NCBI RefSeq assembly: GCF_001942495.1
Contig: NZ_MKZS01000001.1
Span: forward strand, 2,192,555-2,256,554
Direction of reading: 5' to 3'
DNA: 64,000 nt
Origin: Moorena bouillonii PNG
GTDB taxonomy: Bacteria; Cyanobacteriota; Cyanobacteriia; Cyanobacteriales; Coleofasciculaceae
The notes under the pieces were generated by a model. The model saw only the letters and a program-made list of their open reading frames with translations, made no database searches and was not told where the DNA came from. The number at the start of each line of letters is the position of its first letter. Position 1 is the stretch's first letter. The position numbers and the translations under genes are program-made. Positions 1 to 8,300 of this stretch are shown here, piece after piece.

Positions 1-238
<238 letters not shown>

Positions 239-247
239 ATAAAGCCT

Positions 248-499
248 TTATTCAGTCTTTAGAACTGATTCTTTGGAATCGTCTTTGGCAACGTTATCCC
301 TAGGAAAACCCGATATCAATCCACTTTCAATCATTAAACCAATCCCAGCATTAATCACCACTAAGCTTAAGGTTCCTAACCAAAACCAAGGCTCTCCTTC
401 AATTCTTTTAGAAACGGCTTCTCCAAATAAGCATAAACCTAAGGGAAAAAGCAGAACTCCAACTTGAGATTTGATATACCAAATTACTTTCTTGTTCAT
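248..499 (-). CDS. Small two-helix membrane protein, function unknown
   Basis: The 83-residue product has a basic N-terminus (MNKKVIWYIK) followed by two hydrophobic stretches, about residues 12-27 and 40-60, joined by a short charged loop, and a polar C-terminus. It should sit in a membrane with two passes. The composition and the clean ATG start look like a genuine conserved small cyanobacterial membrane protein, but I recognise no named family. There is no strong Shine-Dalgarno sequence. The gene is read away from gcvT, and its 3' end abuts a heptamer array that probably marks the end of the transcription unit. Confidence 0.6.
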   Translation of the reverse strand: MNKKVIWYIKSQVGVLLFPLGLCLFGEAVSKRIEGEPWFWLGTLSLVVINAGIGLMIESGLISGFPRDNVAKDDSKESVLKTE

Positions 500-611
500 A
501 GTAGTGGGATAGTGTTTACCAATACAATATAGTAGCTTAATGGTGATAAATTTAAAAGTGGCGCGTTTACCAACTGTTTACCAACTGTTGTTAATAAAAC
601 GCGAAATTGTA

Positions 612-675
612 ACGGGCAAGATGCCCATTCCACATTGTGCTACACGGGCAAGATGCCCATTCCACATTGTGCTAC
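612..675. repeat. Tandem 32-bp repeat, two copies, each with a hairpin
   Basis: Two head-to-tail copies (612-643 and 644-675) of a unit beginning ACGGGCAAGATGCCCATTCC. Each contains the inverted repeat GGGCA-AGA-TGCCC. The pair lies in the divergent region before gcvT. It looks like a small cyanobacterial intergenic repeat; a regulatory role is not shown. Confidence 0.85.
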
Positions 676-755
676 GCAGACGCTACGGGAACGGATCTGA
701 TAATAGCAGATAGATGCTACACTAACCTGATAACTGAACACCATTATTAAAACCC

Positions 756-1913
756 GTGGCAAATTCCCCAGGATCTCCAGAGTCCCAATCCGAAACCCCT
801 AAATTGGCTCGCACTCCCCTATTTGACCAGGTGGTAGCACAAAATGCCCGCTTGACAGCTTTTGCGGGTTGGGAAATGCCAGTACAATTTAGCGGCTTGA
901 AAAAAGAACATGCTGCAGTACGAACTGCTGTCGGAATTTTCGACATCTCCCATATGGGTAAGTTTGCTTTTCATGGTAAGCAACTACGGGAGCAATTGCA
1001 GTCTCTAGTACCTTCAGATTTAACCCGCTTGCAACCAGGTCAAGCTCAATACACGGTGTTGTTAAATCCGAATGGTGGCATCATTGATGACATTATCTTC
1101 TACTACCAAGGTGAGGAGGAGTCTGGGGAGCAGCGGGGGATGATGATTGTTAATGGAGCAACCTGCACCAAAGACAAAGACTGGTTGTTAGGTCACCTGG
1201 ATGCTGACTTAGTTACCTTACAAGACCTTTCAACATCCAAAGTGTTGATCGCAGTACAGGGACCATTAGCTATATCACATCTTCAGCCATTTGTCAAAGA
1301 AGCCTTAGCACCAGTCAAAGCGTTTGGACATCTAGAGGCAACGGTGTTGGGAAAACCGGCATTTATTGCTAGAACCGGTTACACGGGGGAAGATGGATTT
1401 GAGCTGATGCTAGACCCAGATGTGGGAATAGAGCTGTGGCTGACACTTTTAGAGTCTGGTGTCACTCCCTGTGGTTTAGGTGCCAGAGATACCCTGCGCC
1501 TAGAAGCGGCAATGGCACTCTACGGACAAGATATAGATGATACCACTACACCCTTAGAAGCTGGGTTAGGTTGGCTAGTGCATCTTGATAGCAAAGGAGA
1601 CTTCATCGGACGCTCGGTGCTAGAGCAACAAAAAGCAACGGGGATCGAACGCAAGCTAGTTGGGATCCAGATGCAAGGACGGCAGATTGCTCGCCATGGT
1701 TACCCAGTCCTAGCTGATGGTGAGGTGGTAGGAGTTGTCACTAGTGGTACATTAGCACCAACCTTAGGAAATGCGATCGCACTAGCCTATGTTCCCAAAA
1801 AGTTGGGCAAAGTTGGACAGCAGCTGGAAGTAGAAATCCGGGGTAAATCCTATCCAGCCGTTGTGGTCAAGAAGCCTTTTTATCGCTCTGAAAATCGTCC
1901 ATCGGCAAAGTAA
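756..1913 (+). CDS. gcvT: Glycine cleavage system T protein (aminomethyltransferase)
   Basis: The 385-residue product matches the usual GcvT length. GcvT takes the aminomethyl group from lipoyl-H protein, releases ammonia and passes the one-carbon unit to tetrahydrofolate as 5,10-methylene-THF. In cyanobacteria this is part of photorespiratory glycine breakdown. Family landmarks are seen: LARTPLFDQ and FAGWEMPVQF near the N-terminus, GIFDISHMGK, the ARTGYTGEDGFEL folate-domain segment, and GLGARDTLRLEAAMALYGQD. The C-terminal barrel ends with the TSGTLAPTLG stretch. The start is a GTG at 756; the next in-frame ATG lies inside the conserved core, so GTG (or a TTG slightly downstream) is needed. 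The genes for the H and P proteins are not in the window. Confidence 0.96.
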   Translation: MANSPGSPESQSETPKLARTPLFDQVVAQNARLTAFAGWEMPVQFSGLKKEHAAVRTAVGIFDISHMGKFAFHGKQLREQLQSLVPSDLTRLQPGQAQYTVLLNPNGGIIDDIIFYYQGEEESGEQRGMMIVNGATCTKDKDWLLGHLDADLVTLQDLSTSKVLIAVQGPLAISHLQPFVKEALAPVKAFGHLEATVLGKPAFIARTGYTGEDGFELMLDPDVGIELWLTLLESGVTPCGLGARDTLRLEAAMALYGQDIDDTTTPLEAGLGWLVHLDSKGDFIGRSVLEQQKATGIERKLVGIQMQGRQIARHGYPVLADGEVVGVVTSGTLAPTLGNAIALAYVPKKLGKVGQQLEVEIRGKSYPAVVVKKPFYRSENRPSAK

Positions 1914-1945
1914 AGCTATCCATGGCTGACAGATAACCTTAAAGT

Positions 1946-2023
1946 TTCAACTTTCAACTTTCAACTTTCAACTCTCAACTTTCAACTTTCAACTTTCAAC
2001 TTTCAACTCTCAACGTTCAACTT
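1946..2023. repeat. TTCAACT heptamer array
   Basis: About eleven copies of a 7-bp unit (TTCAACT, with TCTCAAC and ACGTTCA variants) fill the gap between the convergent gcvT and DUF4079 genes. The array may act as a spacer or terminator region; no hairpin with a T-tract is seen. Confidence 0.85.
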
Positions 2024-2031
2024 TCGATTGC

Positions 2032-2472
2032 CTAATGCCTAATATATTTCTGGACAACTTCCCAACCAGTCAGGGAAACCCAGGTAAATCCGACTAGCAA
2101 AGCAATGTTGGTAGCAACGTGAACAGCCCTTGCTAAGGGTTGTCGAGGACTTATTTGGGTAGCACTAAAGGCTGAGAGCAACACCAGTGCTACCACAGAC
2201 CATCCAGCAATTAAGTGGGCTGAATGACCTAGATGACCGTAATGGCCGATGGTCCCTACTAAACCAATTCCCAGCAGAACCAAGACTAGAGCGACCATGA
2301 TCCAGCCAATGATGTAGTGCAAAGGGCGTAACCAAGTCGGTCGTGGGCGTCCGGAGTGACGTTGATAAAACGCAATGCTGCCGGTGATTGCCAGGAGTAC
2401 ATAGGCAAAGAGGGATAAACCCATTGACCAAGCAGCAATTTTCCAGAGCCAGAGAAAAGAAGGGAGATTCAC
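2032..2472 (-). CDS. DUF4079 family membrane protein
   Basis: Four hydrophobic helices are visible, starting at NLPSFLWLWKIAAWSMG and continuing through LHYIIGWIMVALVLVLLGIG, HLIAGWSVVALVLL and the C-terminal NIALLVGFTWVSLTGW. The pattern and the GTIGHYGHLGHSAHL histidine-rich loop match the cyanobacterial DUF4079 family. Its function is unknown, though the histidines in helices might bind haem or metal. I chose a GTG start at 2472. The longer frame to 2535 would translate straight through a Rho-independent terminator hairpin, so its first 21 residues are unlikely to be protein. The gene follows the DUF1830 gene on the same strand, separated by that terminator. Confidence 0.75.
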   Translation of the reverse strand: MNLPSFLWLWKIAAWSMGLSLFAYVLLAITGSIAFYQRHSGRPRPTWLRPLHYIIGWIMVALVLVLLGIGLVGTIGHYGHLGHSAHLIAGWSVVALVLLSAFSATQISPRQPLARAVHVATNIALLVGFTWVSLTGWEVVQKYIRH

Positions 2473-2501
2473 AGGGTGATGGGGTGATAAAACATAACAT
2501 G

Positions 2502-2533
2502 AAAAAGGGGTTGCTCCTGTTGTAAGCAACCCC
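2502..2533 (-). terminator. Rho-independent terminator after the DUF1830 gene
   Basis: On the minus strand a 9-bp perfect stem GGGGTTGCT / AGCAACCCC with a 9-nt loop is followed at once by TTTTTC. It lies 20 bp beyond the stop of the upstream minus-strand gene and just before the DUF4079 gene. This is a canonical intrinsic terminator. Confidence 0.9.
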
Positions 2534-2552
2534 AACGTATAGATTATAGTAA

Positions 2553-2939
2553 CTAGACCGCGCTAACGAGCGTAGGCAATTTTTCAGTTAAAACTCTTTC
2601 ACTATCAACTGTTTCTGGATGTGCTTTGATATCCGCAGGTTTGGCTGATTCGGCGGAAACAGCATAGCCATAAGCATTACCACTTTGGCTAAACAATAAG
2701 CGGTAACAAGGGATGGTATCTGAGAGAATAGAACTTGCCATCATCCCCGTATGTATTTCTAGAAGAGCCTGTGGCGGTGCTTCAAAAACTAAGCGCTGCC
2801 CTGGGAAAACAACTCTTTCAAAGTACCAGTTAGGTATATTAGTTATTCTAGCAATCTGGATCTGGCTAGTAGCGTTCACATAGCAGCACAGAAGGGAATC
2901 TTGGCTATCTGAAGGAATAGGATCAAAAACTTGTGTCAT
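2553..2939 (-). CDS. DUF1830 family protein
   Basis: The product (128 residues from the preferred ATG) contains the compact signature of the cyanobacterial DUF1830 family: SLLCCYVNATSQIQIARITN, then NWYFERVVFPGQRLVFEAPP and ALLEIHTGMMASSILSDTIPC. Members are small soluble proteins of unknown role. The ATG at 2939 gives MTQVFDPIPS and is preceded by an AGAG-type ribosome site; an upstream ATG at 3014 would add 25 residues that do not look family-like. The C-terminal 30 residues are acidic and low in complexity. It is terminated by the strong hairpin just downstream. Confidence 0.8.
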   Translation of the reverse strand: MTQVFDPIPSDSQDSLLCCYVNATSQIQIARITNIPNWYFERVVFPGQRLVFEAPPQALLEIHTGMMASSILSDTIPCYRLLFSQSGNAYGYAVSAESAKPADIKAHPETVDSERVLTEKLPTLVSAV

Positions 2940-3522
2940 ATCTATTAATTCTCTAAAGGTTAATTTATTACAAACACCAAGGTAGCATTGATGATTCCGG
3001 CGAGCTGTAAACATGGCTACTAATTATTGGAGTTTACCTCAGCCGATCACCAACAAAACACCGTTAATATGCTGATTATTGGGATTATTTAGGATTATTT
3101 GCTGGTTTTAGCGATATTCAGCATCATTCAGGTGTAATGCTCACTCTATAAACCCTATTATATGACTTTACTCTATTAGATGACTTTATGCTGATTTTTG
3201 ATCCCTATAGACAAAACTACCATACGCTTGAGGTAAGTCCCTAATTTTGGTAAAGTTAAGATATGTAAACACCAATTTCATAATTGTTGCCCACCCTTGG
3301 TAAGTTCTGCCCGCCGTAGTCTCAAAGTAGAGAAAACGGCGGTAGATAAATCTGTCTATAACTCTAGCTATAACTCTAGGTATAGATCTGCCTTGAAATC
3401 TTGAGCTTAATTGGCCTTTGGGCCACGCTACGCGAACGGAATTGGTCAAGAATAACCCAAACTAACCTTCCTGATAAAAAAAACTTATAATAACAAAAAA
3501 TCATTACTATAAACAGTTACCA
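2940..3522. other. Intergenic region with one palindromic repeat copy
   Basis: This is AT-rich DNA between the divergent DUF1830 and radical SAM genes. It contains one copy of the GGGCCACGCTACGCGAACGG element (about 3420-3439) and TTATTGGGATTATTTAGGAT-like direct repeats near 3075-3110. An open minus-strand frame (3186-3449) begins in the repeat element and has no recognisable family, so I do not call it. Promoters for both flanking genes should lie here. Confidence 0.6.
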
Positions 3523-5106
3523 ATGGAACAGAAAATACTATATGTTCGCCTTCCGTGTAATCCAATCTTTCCGATCGGGGTGGTTTATTTAGCTGACCAT
3601 GTTCATAAACAGTTCCCGGATGTAGAACAGCGCATTTTTGACTTGGGAACTGTACCTCCCCTAGACTTTGGCAGCGCCTTGGATACTGAGATAGACCAGT
3701 TTAAACCAACCCTGTTGGTATTTTCCTGGCGCGACATTCAAATCTATGCTCCAGTGGGTGGTAGGGGTGGTAACCCGCTCCAAAATGCCTTTGAGTTTTA
3801 CTATGCTGGCAATCCCTTGGTGAAATTACGGGGAGCGCTGGGGGGTCTGCGTTTAGCTGCCTCTTACTATGGCGAACTGTGGGGGAACTTGGGGTTAATC
3901 AAACAAGGACTCAAACGAGCTAAACGATATAACCCAGACGCTCGCCTGATTGTGGGGGGTGGAGCAGTTAGTGTATTCTATGAGCAGTTGGAAAATAAAC
4001 TGCCAACTGGAACCATCGTTTCCGTTGGAGAAGGGGAAACCTTACTCACGAAACTTCTCCGGGGTCAGGACTTCGATGATCAGCGCTGTTATGTGGTAGG
4101 GCAAGCTAAGCCACGCGATCGCATGATCCATGAGTCTCCCACTGCCATTGAAAAAATTGCTTGCAACTACGACTATATTCAAAGCATCTGGCCGAGCTTT
4201 GATTATTACTTCCAACAGAACGACTTTTACATTGGAGTTCAAACCAAGCGTGGGTGCCCCCATAACTGCTGCTACTGTATCTATACCGTTGTAGAAGGCA
4301 AACAGGTAAGGATTAACCCGGCAGATGAAGTGGTGGCAGAAATGCGCCAACTCTATGACCGAGGCATCCGCAAGTTCTGGTTCACTGATGCTCAGTTCAT
4401 TCCTGCCAAAAAATTCATTGGTGATGCGGTTGAACTGTTGCAGAAAATCCTTGATGCTGGAATGAGCGACATTAACTGGGCAGCATACATTCGGGCAGAC
4501 AATCTCACCCCAGAATTATGCGACCTGATGGTAAAAACCGGGATGAATTACTTTGAAATCGGGATTACCAGTGGTTCTCAGGAACTGGTGCGGAAAATGC
4601 GCATGGGCTATAACCTACGCACCGTACTGCAAAACTGTCGTGATTTAAAAGCAGCTGGCTTCAATGACCTAGTTTCCGTCAACTATTCTTTCAATGTGAT
4701 CGATGAAACCTTTGACACCATTCGTCAGACTATTGCCTATCACCGGGAACTAGAGCAAATATTTGGTAGGGATAAAGTAGAACCAGCCATCTTCTTCATT
4801 GGTCTACAACCCCATACCCATTTAGAACAGTACGCCTTTGACAAAACTATCCTCAACCGGGACTATGATCCCATGAGTCTGATGCCCTGGACAGCCAAGA
4901 AACTCCTATGGAATCCCGAACCCCTAGGGTCTTTCTTTGGTGAAGTTTGTCTGGAAGCTTGGCGGCAAAATTCTAATGATTTTGGGCGTGAAGTGATGAA
5001 AATCCTTGAAGAAAGACTAGGAGTGGCTCCATTAGAAGCAGCCCTCACTGCCCCAATATTACCAAATAAACACCAAGAAAAAAAACTAGTAAGTTTAAAT
5101 AACTAG
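3523..5106 (+). CDS. B12-binding-type radical SAM protein (photosystem II high-light acclimation type)
   Basis: The 527-residue protein has an N-terminal cobalamin-binding-like Rossmann domain (YVRLPCNPIFPIGVVYLADH, then VGGGAVSVFYEQL). A radical SAM domain follows, with the cluster motif CPHNCCYC (Cys245, Cys249, Cys252), which binds [4Fe-4S] and S-adenosylmethionine. The sequence agrees closely with a cyanobacterial family that annotation pipelines call the photosystem II high-light acclimation radical SAM protein; the reaction is not established. ATG 3523 gives the conserved MEQKILYVRLP start. The DICT gene follows 70 bp downstream on the same strand and may be co-transcribed. Confidence 0.85.
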   Translation: MEQKILYVRLPCNPIFPIGVVYLADHVHKQFPDVEQRIFDLGTVPPLDFGSALDTEIDQFKPTLLVFSWRDIQIYAPVGGRGGNPLQNAFEFYYAGNPLVKLRGALGGLRLAASYYGELWGNLGLIKQGLKRAKRYNPDARLIVGGGAVSVFYEQLENKLPTGTIVSVGEGETLLTKLLRGQDFDDQRCYVVGQAKPRDRMIHESPTAIEKIACNYDYIQSIWPSFDYYFQQNDFYIGVQTKRGCPHNCCYCIYTVVEGKQVRINPADEVVAEMRQLYDRGIRKFWFTDAQFIPAKKFIGDAVELLQKILDAGMSDINWAAYIRADNLTPELCDLMVKTGMNYFEIGITSGSQELVRKMRMGYNLRTVLQNCRDLKAAGFNDLVSVNYSFNVIDETFDTIRQTIAYHRELEQIFGRDKVEPAIFFIGLQPHTHLEQYAFDKTILNRDYDPMSLMPWTAKKLLWNPEPLGSFFGEVCLEAWRQNSNDFGREVMKILEERLGVAPLEAALTAPILPNKHQEKKLVSLNN

Positions 5107-5176
5107 AAAGGGATAATGGCAAAATTAAATTAACAAGTTTAAATAACAAAATTTAATTAACAATTTTTTAGTAACC

Positions 5177-6529
5177 ATGCGCTCAGGTTCGATATTACAA
5201 AAACTAGAACAAGCCCATCGCGGCACCAAAAAACCTCTAAGCTTTGGAGTTTATTACAAAAATACCTTAGTATCGCTGTGCCATGCCCTAGAAGACTTTA
5301 TCCTAGAGTCGGACAGTGCTCCACTAATGATTACGGCCTTCCAGCGGGGCAAATGGTATCTTGAGGAAGCTGAACGCTATGGCGATATAGCGCTGAAATC
5401 ATCTCAGGTGGTGATCATGGCCGCACCGGATGCTGGCTTTGCTGAACATCCCACCAGTCAGCGGTCGAATGTTGCCCTAGTTAGTTTAGAGTCCTCCGAT
5501 CCTGTAGCTCAAGAGTGGCACTTGATTATTATTTCCGAGACATACACAGCAATGGTGTTATGTCAAGAATTATCTGAGTCGGATTATGGAACTCAAGGAC
5601 TGCCAGAGCAGGACCGGGAGCGCAAATTCTATGGATTCTGGACATTTGAGCCAGACTTGGTAAGGGAGACCGTGGAGTTTGCGATCGCTCACATAGGTAA
5701 CTATAACCCAGACTTGCAAGCCAGCTTAACTGCACAACTTCAACAGATGATCGACAGCACCAGGCCACGAGACTATATTGGGGCAGTGGTGAATCGGGTC
5801 GTGAACTATCTTCAGAAAGGTCAACAAGAGTTACCGTCCCATACCTCCCCGAGCCATGTTCAGGTGTTAGACGATAACCTCGTTTCTAATGAAATGCAAG
5901 CTTTCTTGCGTATGGCTCAGCTAATTGACCAAGCGGATGCTGTCAATCCCAACGCTGGCGCTGAGGTAAAAAGCTTGTCTGAGACTATAGGCCAGTTGCT
6001 GGATTTACCAGCATGGCAACTGAAACGTTTAAGTCTGGCAGCACTCTTGCACCGTCTATCTCCCTTGCAGGGGGTCAAGATAGAACTACCCCCTAAGTCA
6101 GCTGCTCAGAAAGAGGTGATCGAGAAGCAGGAATCTCTTCCGAGGGGATCGGTGTTACGGATTATGCCTCGATTGCAGGCTGTCGCTAACATTATTACCC
6201 ACCAAACCGAATCCTGGGATGGTTCAGGACAACCGGATGGCTTAGCTTACGATAACATTCCCTTGGAATCGAGGATTTTGAGGCTGATGGCTTATTTTCA
6301 GCAGCAACTCAATACCTATAAATCTGAGGAGGATGCTCTGTCTCAAGCTCTAAGAAACTGTCAGGCATTGTCAGGGGAAGCCTTTGACCCTAAACTGGTG
6401 GAAACCCTGGGACTGATAGTGATGGGAATGCAGCAGGGTATGAGTTTGCAAGCTAATCAGCCTAAAATTCCTTCAGGGATGTGGTTGCTTGATTCCTTAT
6501 CTGAGGAAAGAGTAACGGTTGAAGGTTGA
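5177..6529 (+). CDS. DICT sensory-domain protein with degenerate HD-GYP-like C-terminus
   Basis: Residues about 20-170 resemble the DICT domain, a predicted light- or signal-sensing module found with diguanylate cyclases and two-component proteins. Residues about 230-440 look like an HD-GYP domain: the ESWDGSGQPDGLAYDNIPLE segment aligns with the family's GSGYPDGL...IPL signature. The expected LLHDIGK metal-binding motif reads LLHRLSP, so the catalytic Asp and Lys are gone, and GYP is GQP. It is therefore unlikely to hydrolyse cyclic di-GMP and may bind a ligand or partner instead. It follows the radical SAM gene by 70 bp on the same strand. The 3' end runs into a 16-bp tandem array. Confidence 0.75.
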   Translation: MRSGSILQKLEQAHRGTKKPLSFGVYYKNTLVSLCHALEDFILESDSAPLMITAFQRGKWYLEEAERYGDIALKSSQVVIMAAPDAGFAEHPTSQRSNVALVSLESSDPVAQEWHLIIISETYTAMVLCQELSESDYGTQGLPEQDRERKFYGFWTFEPDLVRETVEFAIAHIGNYNPDLQASLTAQLQQMIDSTRPRDYIGAVVNRVVNYLQKGQQELPSHTSPSHVQVLDDNLVSNEMQAFLRMAQLIDQADAVNPNAGAEVKSLSETIGQLLDLPAWQLKRLSLAALLHRLSPLQGVKIELPPKSAAQKEVIEKQESLPRGSVLRIMPRLQAVANIITHQTESWDGSGQPDGLAYDNIPLESRILRLMAYFQQQLNTYKSEEDALSQALRNCQALSGEAFDPKLVETLGLIVMGMQQGMSLQANQPKIPSGMWLLDSLSEERVTVEG

Positions 6530-6756
6530 AGGTTATCAAGGTTGAAGGTTATCAAGGTTGAAGGTTATCAAGGTTGAAGGTTATCAAGGTTGAAGGTTAT
6601 CAAGGTTGAAGGTTATCAAGGTTGAAGGTTATCAAGGTTGAAGGTTGAAGGTTGAACGCGATGGACAAAGTCCCGCTTTGCTGCGAAGCGCGTGGCCTTT
6701 TGGCCAAGGTTGTTCTTGCCCAGGGGTCTGGTGTAGGGTAGGTTGAAGGATGAACA
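6514..6756. repeat. 16-bp tandem array plus palindromic core
   Basis: About seven copies of AAGGTTGAAGGTTATC lie at about 6525-6650. They are followed by a core (about 6657-6740) with GGCCTTTTGGCCAAGG palindromic DNA and a GGTTGTTCTTGCC...GGTGTAGGGTAGG stretch, then GGTTGAAGG again. Similar cores occur near 31030 and 32840. The array starts inside the last codons of the DICT gene, and the pentapeptide gene begins at its other edge. Confidence 0.8.
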
Positions 6757-7411
6757 GTTCAAGGTTATCTGGTTGATGGAGATTGAAGCAATTCGGGCGG
6801 GGAAAGTAAAGCAACTGCCAGGAGCAGATTTGGAAGATGAGGATCTTTCCGGTAGCCAATTGGAAAAAATTAATCTTGCTGGTGCAACACTTGTGGGGGT
6901 GAATTTTTCTGGCTCTAATTTGAATGGTGCTCGTCTCGATGGTGCTAACTTAATTGGTGCCAAACTGGAATCTGCTGACTTACGGGCGAATTTGCTTGGT
7001 GCTAACTTAATGCAGGCGGATTTGAGTAGTGCGGATTTGCGGGGTGGTAATCTCCGAGGCGCTAATTTGATGGGGGCTAAGTTGAGTCAGGCTTGCTTTA
7101 CCGGTGCTTTTTTAAGTGGTGCCAATTTGATGGGGGTGAATTTGCAAGGAGTGGATTTGCGAGGGGCAGATTTGCGAGGAGCTAATCTTAATAGTGCGAA
7201 TTTGAAGGGAGCAGATTTGTCTCAGGCCGATTTACAAGGGGCAACCTTAAGTGAAGCAAATCTGGAAGAGGCCGATCTCCGTGGAGCTAATCTATCTGGT
7301 AGTAATCTCAGTGGGGCGAATTTGCTTTGTGCTGAGATGGATGGAGCTTCTTTGAGTGGTGTTAATTTGGATCGAGCTTGTTTAGTGGGGACTTGTGTGA
7401 GTGAGGGATGA
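6743..7411 (+). CDS. Pentapeptide-repeat protein
   Basis: From about residue 27 to the end the 222-residue product is a run of A(D/N)LXX pentapeptides, for example LSGANLMGVNLQGVDLRGAD. Such repeats fold as a right-handed quadrilateral beta helix. Biochemical roles vary and none can be assigned here. No membrane segment or fused domain is visible. The ATG at 6743 follows an AAGG-type site made by the upstream repeat; an alternative ATG at 6776 gives MEIEAIRAGKVKQLPGADL, which looks equally natural, so the repeat element may have supplied the first 11 codons. Confidence 0.8.
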   Translation: MKDEQFKVIWLMEIEAIRAGKVKQLPGADLEDEDLSGSQLEKINLAGATLVGVNFSGSNLNGARLDGANLIGAKLESADLRANLLGANLMQADLSSADLRGGNLRGANLMGAKLSQACFTGAFLSGANLMGVNLQGVDLRGADLRGANLNSANLKGADLSQADLQGATLSEANLEEADLRGANLSGSNLSGANLLCAEMDGASLSGVNLDRACLVGTCVSEG

Positions 7412-7497
7412 TTGGCAATAGTGGGTAACGGATATACGGATATAAAGGATGGCAGCTGGGGAGGTATGTGATGGAATTGCTTAGCAAGAAGTAAGAG

Positions 7498-8139
7498 TTA
7501 TTTGGAATGAAAAAGTTGACTTTTTAATTCCCTTAACATTCGGCTTGTTCCTTGATTAATTGCCTGTTCTACGAGTTGAGGAATCTGTGTAGTTAAGGAT
7601 AAATTGGGAAAGGTTGGACTGAGCGACGTTTCTTGATAATTTCCATCTTTGATGATGTAAATTCTAAGTTGTTGTTTGCTATAAATCCATACTTCAGGAA
7701 CACCAATAGCTGCATAAACCTCAAGAGTTGTTTTTGAAGTAACATCAGATTCAATGGCTAAGTCTGGGGGTGGATAAATGTCTAAGTCAATGTGAGTACA
7801 GCCTCGCATTTGAGGAGCATTCTGAATATAAAGACAGGTATCCGGTTCAACACCAGCAATTTCAGGACGTTTAAAGGTAGTTGAACCAAAATCTTCCCAG
7901 TCGCGCCCCTGTAGGTTTAATATGGCTTTAACAATATCGGCAATAATCCGGTGGGGTCTTTCGTGAATGGCAAGGGGGGACATGATTTCTAAATTTCCTT
8001 GATAGTAGGTCAGCCGCACTCGTCGCTTTTCCCCAAGTTCGTCAAGAATTGTTTCAAAGTCTTGCCATTTAAGGTTATCTATAGTAATAGTACTACCGGG
8101 TGTGAGTTGGATAGCTTTGATGGGTATAGTAACGGTCAT
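7498..8139 (-). CDS. Uma2 family (DUF820) putative endonuclease
   Basis: The 213-residue product shows the Uma2 layout: VRLTYYQGNLEIMSP near the N-terminus, ERPHRIIADIV, PDTCLYIQNA, then DLAIESDVTSKT and YAAIGVPEVWIYS. The fold is PD-(D/E)xK nuclease-like and is extremely abundant in cyanobacteria. Substrate and role are unknown; many members sit near mobile DNA. The usual EVxS segment reads ESDVTS, a slight departure. It is a single gene on the minus strand with GCGATCGC-containing DNA upstream, including the 16-bp palindrome AAATGCGATCGCATTT at 8227-8242. Confidence 0.85.
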   Translation of the reverse strand: MTVTIPIKAIQLTPGSTITIDNLKWQDFETILDELGEKRRVRLTYYQGNLEIMSPLAIHERPHRIIADIVKAILNLQGRDWEDFGSTTFKRPEIAGVEPDTCLYIQNAPQMRGCTHIDLDIYPPPDLAIESDVTSKTTLEVYAAIGVPEVWIYSKQQLRIYIIKDGNYQETSLSPTFPNLSLTTQIPQLVEQAINQGTSRMLRELKSQLFHSK

Positions 8140-8300
8140 AGTTTTTCCTCAAGTTTACCGACTTGATGGGTAAGTCCTAATTGGATTAATTTGAGGGACG
8201 GAATGCGATCGCAAAATGCCTACACAAAATGCGATCGCATTTACAAATCCTAACTAGTCCCTGGGTTTAAGCAACACCGTTCAGCAGTCAACAAAGAAAT

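Noticed and set aside
3186-3449. 87-codon minus-strand open frame
   Set aside because: It begins inside a palindromic repeat, has no recognisable family or ribosome site, and lies in a likely promoter region.
8140-8300. AAATGCGATCGCATTT palindrome as an operator
   Set aside because: It is built on the HIP1 octamer, which is over-represented throughout cyanobacterial genomes, so a regulatory reading is weak.
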